The notes below the pieces were generated by a model. The model saw only the letters and a list, made by a program, of their open reading frames with translations, made no database searches and had not been told where the DNA came from. The translations under genes were made by a program, and so were the position numbers. 64,000 nucleotides of DNA, taken from assembly GCF_963259705.1 (NCBI RefSeq), contig NC_081849.1, positions 60,980,093-61,044,092 on the forward strand, in the 5' to 3' direction. Numbering within the stretch: position 1 is the stretch's first letter; each line of letters starts with the position of its first letter. Positions 58,380 through 64,000 of the stretch are shown one piece after another. Source of the stretch: Myotis daubentonii (lineage: Eukaryota; Chordata; Mammalia; Chiroptera; Vespertilionidae).

Positions 58380-58560
58380 TACAAGGGAATACTTCTCAGA
58401 CATAAGAGATGAAGTACTGCCATTGTGACAACATGGGTGGACCTTGAGAATATTATGCTAAGTGAGATGAGTCAGTCAGAAAAAGCCAGTCCTATCTGTG
58501 ATATAAAACTGAAACTCAGACACAGACAACAGTATGGCGGTTACCAGAGGGAATAGTGAA
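58380..58560 (+). mobile_element. LINE-1 fragment
   Basis: It shows 'caacatgggtggaccttgag' and 'attatgctaagtgagatgag', shared with the LINE-1 3' region at 53012-53510. Confidence 0.7.
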
Positions 58561-58851
58561 TGCTTTGGGGCCACTCTGCCAAGTAGCCTGGCCTCGCTAC
58601 CCTCTTTTAACTTCCTTTTCAATGTCTGAATCAGTTTCGGACCACCAGACACAACGTTTCCGCCTCTGCCTTTTGTGCCAACATTCCTGAATGTGCTCCT
58701 GGTAGTGTGACCGAGATAACATGGCAACTGTCACTTGTGGACTAACAATGCGGTGTCCCCAGAAACGGTGCCCTTTGTGGACAGATAACTCATGCTGACA
58801 TCTTATGAATGACTTGAATTCTTGAGACTCCCCCTCCTCCACCTGCCACAC
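58560..58851 (-). pseudogene. Ty3/gypsy-type integrase fragment (fossil)
   Basis: On the minus strand an open stretch shows FWGHRIVSP, then an H-x3-H pair (HYQEH), then CVWWSETDSDIEKEV. This order matches the N-terminal zinc-binding region of Ty3/gypsy integrases (LWG.RVV.P, H.GH, ..VWWPG.D.DIE..V). The frame is broken just after, and the neighbouring frame carries a plausible continuation with P-K-H-S-L near the usual APLHPW site. The Cys pair is lost and there is no complete gene, so it is a dead remnant. The match is from memory of the family, without a search. Confidence 0.5.
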
Positions 58852-59255
58852 TCAATTTAAGAGTGTTGGCCAAAGTGAGGGTTTCTGCAGTTAATTGTGG
58901 AATTTAATCAGCCTGAACTTATCAGCCAGGGAGGTCTGATGCCACTACAACTTCTAGTCTTGTAAAGAGAAATCCCTAAGTGAAGATACTTAGTTGGAAT
59001 GCCAGCGCGATGGAAGAGTGTCTAGAATGCCTTTGGTGATTACTTGCTGCTGGTAAGCGAGGTTAAGGTCAAGTTTTAAAGATTTTCTCCTCCCAAAAAT
59101 TCACCCTAACCTCCCAAAGGCATGGATTATCTAAAGGACAGTGGGTATGGGCACTGCTTAACCTCAGTGGTCAAAAATCTCTGGTCGATGCTTATGGAAA
59201 TACAGACTTAAATAGTTAGGTACAGCTGGTCTGAAGTTGCACAGGATTTAGTAGT
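58852..59255. other. Intron 28 sequence
   Basis: I recognised no gene or clear repeat. Confidence 0.4.
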
Positions 59256-59470
59256 TTTTAAAAATATTTTTATTGATTTTTTTAGAGAGAGAGGAAGGGA
59301 GAGGGAAAGAGAGGAAATCATCAATGTGAGAGAAGAACATCAATCTGCTGCCTCCTGAATGCCCCCTACCCAGGATCGAGCCGCAACCCGGGCATGTGCC
59401 CTAATTGGGAATGGAACCGGCAACCTTTTGGTGCACGACACCCAATCAACTGAGTCACACTGGCCAGGGC
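59256..59470 (-). mobile_element. Ves SINE (intron 28)
   Basis: It shows 'ttattgatttttttagagag', 'atgtgagagaagaacatcaa' and 'gagtcacactggccaggg'. Confidence 0.88.
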
Positions 59471-59934
59471 ACATATGATTCAATATTAACATTCTTTGAT
59501 TTTCCCCTTTTATAAAAACATCATTTTGTATTTTCAAGTGAATAGTGTAGTGGTTAAAGCGAAACAGAGTAATATTAGTTGACTCCTTTGTACTCTCCAG
59601 GTTGTCATCAAGTGCCTTAAAATAGCTGACAACGTGTGTAGTCAAGATGTTTTTAGCCACTTATTCCTAATGACTTGAAAGATCTTTTTGTCCTAGGAGA
59701 TTTTGCACATTTCTCTTCCCTGATCTGTATTATGATTAGCGAAAACTGCTCCATGATGGAGAAATGTTAAAGAAAAGACAAACTTGTAAGGGGATGAGCT
59801 GCATTTTTCTTGTCTAATAGAGTCGCCATGAACTACATGTGTTTGGTTATTAAATAATTAAAACGTGGCGACTGAGAAACTGAATTTTTAACTTTAATAA
59901 ATTTTAATTTAAAATTTGAAACATTTTTATTTTG

Positions 59935-60355
59935 ATTTTTTAATTAAATTTATTGGTGTGACATTGGTTAATGTGCTCATACAGGTTTCAGGTATGGGTT
60001 TCTATGTTACAAGATCTGTATATTGCACGGTGTGCCCACTACCCAAGGTCAAATCTTCTCCCATCACCATATATTAGGATCCCCTTCTTCCTCCACCCCC
60101 TTTCCTCTGGCAACCACCACACTGCTCTTTGTGTCCATGAATTTCAGTTTTATATCCTGTATATGAATGAGGTCATATGGTTCTTAGCTTTTTCTGACTG
60201 ACTTAGTTCACTTGGTATGATATTCTCAAGGTCCATCCATGTTATTGCAAATGACAGTATTCCGTCCTTTCTTATGGCTGTGTAGTATTCCTTGTGCATG
60301 TGTACCACATCTTCTTGACCCAGTCCTCTCTCACAGGGCACTTTGGTTGTAAAAT
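59935..60355 (-). mobile_element. LINE-1 3' end fragment
   Basis: Antisense LINE-1: 'aatttattggtgtgacattgg', 'caggtttcaggtatgggttt' and 'ctcaaggtccatccatgtta', with a broken ORF2 tail (YYTAIRKDGILSFAITWMD). Confidence 0.8.
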
Positions 60356-62035
60356 TTGTAACATATTTAATTCAGCTATTGGAAAACGTCTTTGAAACTA
60401 CTTGGGTGTATGAATCTACTTTGCAGTTGTCTATTTTATGAAGTCTAAATGCAGATAAGTATTTCTGATGAAAAATCCCAATGGAGATATGCTATAAATA
60501 GTAAATACACAACCGATTTCAAAAACTTACTCTGGAGAAAAGAATGTAAAATATCTCATGAATAATATTTATATTTCATGAGGAAGCGAAAACATTTTGG
60601 GTGTACGAGGTCAAATAAAAGACTTAACATTATTTGCACCTGTTCCTTTCTACTGGGTTTAATGTGGCTATTGGAAAGCCACTGCTGTGGAAATTGAGGC
60701 CACAGTGCATCGCTACTACAATGAGATGGAGGCTATATAGGCCCAGAAATGTCTCGTGTTTGCATCAAGAAATGTCCTTCAGTGGCACCGGCCCAAGTCT
60801 GCACCAGAGGAAACCTGCCAACTTGTCTTTTGAGAAATCCCCTAAATTGCAGTGATGAGGCAGATGGCGCTACACTGATGCTTTTAATAGGCTGTAAATA
60901 TTGGCACTTGGGAAGGTGCTTGTGAGAAATGGGCTTAATATTAGGTGATAAAGAACGCTGCTGGATCTTAAGAGGCAAACATGGAAGGCCACACATTTCC
61001 CACAGGCACCGTATGTTTCTGTCTGGTGCTTCCATGTGGTTATCTCCATGGTGGAGTGAAAGAACCTCAGCTTCTGAATGTCAGGAATCGGGGTGACGGA
61101 GCTCAACACTCAGTGTCACAACCTGCTCCAACAGGGCGTAGTGCTCAGACAGCTGTGAGGACAAAGGCTCAAGATGCAAGTGGTTCATTGACGGCCTGCG
61201 AAGACGCGTGAGTTTTAGTTGAAGTAAAATCAGTTAAACATCCCAGCTTTTGTAGAGGAAGTAGAGAGCTGGAGAGCTGTGAGCTACTGAAGGCAGAGGG
61301 AGGGGTTGCTTAGGTTGGGCTGAGGAAGGAATAGGCGGCAACAGGAGGCAGTCACAGAAGATGGTCATGGTTTGGACCATCTTACCATCGTCTCTACTTA
61401 CCGTCAACTGAGCAGCGAGGAATAGAGGCTGCTCACCTACGTGTAGTTGGTCACAGAAATTGCTAACTGAGGGCAGCTCTTCTGGACATAATTTAGGACT
61501 ATGTCCTATTTTAAATGGATGCCTTTGTGTGAAGGCGGCCTGGGACCCGGAGGACTTGGGCCTTTAGGTGTGTGATAAGAAAATAGACACTCTAAATTTT
61601 AAATAAATATGATGTAAGTTATCTGTCCACTAGGGGTTATCTTTGATTATCCTTGCAAAATTGTTAGTATATAGTTGGCTACAGGTTGTATAACAATATA
61701 TGTAATTTTTTTCCATGTTGCAAATATATTGTCACTGTATAGAATTCTGTTGCAGCTCTTTTATTGGAATTCTCTCCAATAGCCAAGTTACACTCCAAAA
61801 TCAGGATTTAAATAAACTATCACTTTAATGCTCTGAGATCCAAATATGAAATCTCATGAATGTGGCACCCTGCCAGTCCGGAGTTTGGGGCCTTGCTGTG
61901 GAATCTGAAACTCCTGGTCCCAGCTTTGCTTGGTGTCACTAGTGAGAGTGTAGATGCCGCTTCATTTGCTGTAACCTGTACCCCGAGGGAACAGCATTTC
62001 AGCTTTTGCTGCTAACCTTTTAGAAACCTACTTAA
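60356..62035. other. Intron 28 sequence
   Basis: Open frames on both strands here are short and have no recognisable domain. No repeat was named. Confidence 0.4.
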
Positions 62036-62255
62036 GCCGAAACCGGTTTGGCTCAGTGGATAGAGCGTCGGCCTGCGGACTGAAAGGTCCCAGGTTCGAT
62101 TCCGGTCAAGGGCATGTACCTGGGTTGCGGGCATATCCCCAGTAGGAGATGTGCAGGAGGCAGCTGATCGATGTTTCTCTCTCATCGATGTTTCTAACTA
62201 TCTCTCTCCCTTCCTCTCTGTAAAAAATCAATAAAATATATTAAAAAAAAAAAAA
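62036..62255 (+). mobile_element. Ves SINE, young-looking, with 14-bp duplication
   Basis: It starts gccgaaaccggtttggctc, has a full tRNA-like head and a long A tail, and is bounded by agaaacctacttaa (62022-62035 and 62256-62269), perfect on both sides. Confidence 0.95.
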
Positions 62256-62269
62256 AGAAACCTACTTAA

Positions 62270-63184
62270 TACATCAATGACATCACTAGCTTTTTTTTTT
62301 TTTTAATGATTTGAAGTGTTCAAATCCTTGCCATTTCTTTAGTGAGATCGGAAAAGGGGCCTGTGAGGCATTTGTTTTTATGAATTCGTTTTTAATTCTG
62401 TGTTAATAAATACAAAGAGCTCTCATTAGAAATGGAACAGATCTGAGGACAACAGGGCCCACATTAGCTTAAAAGCCAGTCCTGTTCTCTCAGCAGTTCT
62501 ACGTGGAAGGCAGAAGCTGAAAATGTCCGGCTTGCTATGCTAGGACTCCAGACCTAGAAGTTCTTTCAAAACTATTTTTTCACCAAAGCAATAATGTGTG
62601 AGGGTGTCTGATGGTTGAGGTCTCATTTATCCTGCAGCTTTTCACCTCAACGTGATTTAGGCCCATTGCACAGTAGAAGCCATTAAGCATCTGTGCTCTT
62701 CCTGGCCACTTCAGCTGTGACAGGGAATTGTCAGGTTATGGGAGGTACTTCTGTGTATACATGTCCTTGGGGTAACGTACAGGGATGGAGGAGAATATGA
62801 TCACCTGAGCACTGATCATCGGTGACCACTCTGTCTAGGTTTAAAGTTAGCGAGCGTCTTAAAAACTCATCTGTTTTACACTCAGAAGATTTCTTGCTCT
62901 GATTTTCTTTACTACTGAAACTGCAACTACAGCAAAGATGTTAAGGCGAAGGGCTGCAAAGATTAAATCACCCTTAAGAAGTTCCTTATAGTATTATTGG
63001 TATCGGTCTTGTCATTGGTCTTGTCATGCAGGGACTTTAGGCAAGTTGCTCTTGTCCCTAGATGCTGCTATTGGGATAGTTATCAAGTGTAGTTCCACTG
63101 TATTTTAAGAAAAACTCATTACAGAGATGGCCCCCATATGCTGATAAATGCTGGTAACCATCTTTTGGTTATCAGTACCTTTTA
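62270..63184. other. Intron 28 sequence
   Basis: I recognised no gene or repeat. An expected exon 29 is not present. Confidence 0.4.
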
Positions 63185-63770
63185 TTTAAATTTTTTCTAT
63201 TGAGATAAAATGCACATAATATAAAATTAACCATTTTGAAGTGTGTGGCTCAGTGGCATTTTGTACATTCACAATATTGTACAACCATCACCTCTACCTA
63301 GTTTTAAACTGTTTTCATCATCATAAAACCCCATACCCATTAAGCAGTCACTGAATTCCTTCCCCCTTCCAGCCCCTGACAACCATCCGTCTCCTTTGTT
63401 CCTATGGATTTACCTGCGCTAGACAATCCATATAAATGGAATCATACAGTATTTGGTCTTTTATGACTGGCTTCTTTCATTTGGTATGATGTTGTCAAGG
63501 TCATGGGCCATGGTGTAGCTTGTATCAGCACTTCATTCCTTTTTTATGGCCGAAAATTATTCCATTGTATGGATATGGCAGTTTATTTGGCCATCTACCC
63601 GTAAGTAGACATTTGGGTTCCACCTTTTGGCTTTTGTAATACTGCACTTGTGTTCAAGTATTTGAGGGCCTGTTTTCAGTTGTTTTGGGTAGCTACCCAG
63701 GAGTGGAATTGCTGGGTCACATGGTAATACTGTGTATACGTTTTCAAGGAACCAGCAACTGTTTTCTACT
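63185..63770 (-). mobile_element. LINE-1 (L1M-type) 3' region
   Basis: Antisense L1M text: 'gagataaaatgcacataata', 'ttgtacaaccatcacctcta', 'ataaatggaatcatacagta' and 'gagtggaattgctgggtcac'. Confidence 0.8.
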
Positions 63771-64000
63771 CAGCATCTTTTATTGCTACCATGTATAGAG
63801 AGGGTCACTTCTTCCCACTCCTGATACTTCCTCTGGTCCACTCTCTGCCTTTCTCCAATAGTCTGGAACCTGCGTAGGGTTCAATAAACTGTTTATTGGG
63901 GGTTCCTTTGAGGATCCCACAACTTAGGATGTGAAAGGTTGTGGTGATAGAAGAGTTTGAACTTGTACATATCACCTGGACTTGGAGGTTTAAAAATCTA

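Larger units (their letters stand above)
9283..64000 (+). other. DNAH11: DNAH11 gene, 5' part (exons 1-28 and part of intron 28)
   Basis: This is the 5' part of the axonemal dynein heavy chain 11 gene. The product is a beta-type outer dynein arm motor of motile and nodal cilia; human loss causes primary ciliary dyskinesia and situs defects (established knowledge). Twenty-eight exons join in frame to 1655 codons that follow the human protein (about 4500 residues) closely from its first Met. Everything encoded here belongs to the stem: Glu-rich N-terminus, DHC_N1 (roughly residues 210-800) and the start of DHC_N2 (from about 1290). No P-loop or AAA module is expected this early, and none is seen. 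Exons are 84-393 bp, and introns range from 80 bp to more than 6.6 kb. I searched for the next exon, which should begin with a VTCHLAKLFD-like sequence, and did not find it before 64000. Gene identity rests on recalled homology, not a database search. Confidence 0.96.

Noticed and set aside
62036..62110. tRNA-like A and B boxes, possible tRNA gene
   Set aside because: They belong to the head of a Ves SINE with target duplication and tail. The same heads recur about 20 times.
57321..64000. Exon 29 of DNAH11
   Set aside because: I looked for a VTCHLAKLFD-like start after an AG acceptor and found none, so the intron continues beyond the window.

Overview
The window is mammalian nuclear DNA: one large multi-exon gene on the + strand in a background full of interspersed repeats. 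The repeats point to a vesper bat (Vespertilionidae). They are tRNA-derived Ves SINEs (about 20 copies, most about 200-220 bp, several with clean target-site duplications), HeliBat-type Helitrons (TC...CTAG ends between A and T), and non-autonomous hAT elements with 8-bp duplications, including a SPIN/URR1-like family. LINE-1, MIR, L2, MaLR LTRs and a betaretrovirus-type solo LTR are also present. The lineage is inferred from these families, because no species label is given.

Positions 1-8884 hold no recognisable gene. They contain a SPIN-like hAT element, a MaLR LTR, three Helitrons, LINE-1 fragments, one Ves SINE and simple repeats. A CpG- and GC-box-rich segment from about 8885 to 9780 contains the promoter region and exon 1 of DNAH11, which encodes an axonemal outer-arm dynein heavy chain.

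I could place 28 consecutive DNAH11 coding exons (9283-57320). Every junction keeps the reading frame, for a total of 4965 nt or 1655 codons with no stop. They encode the N-terminal stem (tail) of the heavy chain: an acidic Glu-rich N-terminus, the DHC_N1 region used for heavy-chain and intermediate-chain assembly, and the first part of the DHC_N2/linker region. The AAA+ motor, the stalk and the remaining exons lie beyond the right edge; 57321-64000 is the start of intron 28. Two introns (16 and 22) use GC instead of GT as donor.

The introns carry most of the repeats. Notable items are a 777-bp solo LTR with a 6-bp duplication and an internal tandem array (57374-58150), next to it a degraded Ty3/gypsy-type integrase fragment on the minus strand (about 58560-58851), two hAT elements with perfect 8-bp duplications (28157-28467 and 48353-48562), an unclassified inverted-repeat element (about 41494-41893), facing Helitron ends in intron 4, and a tail-to-tail pair of Ves SINEs in intron 5. 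I found no prokaryotic-type system, CRISPR array, rRNA gene or functional tRNA gene.
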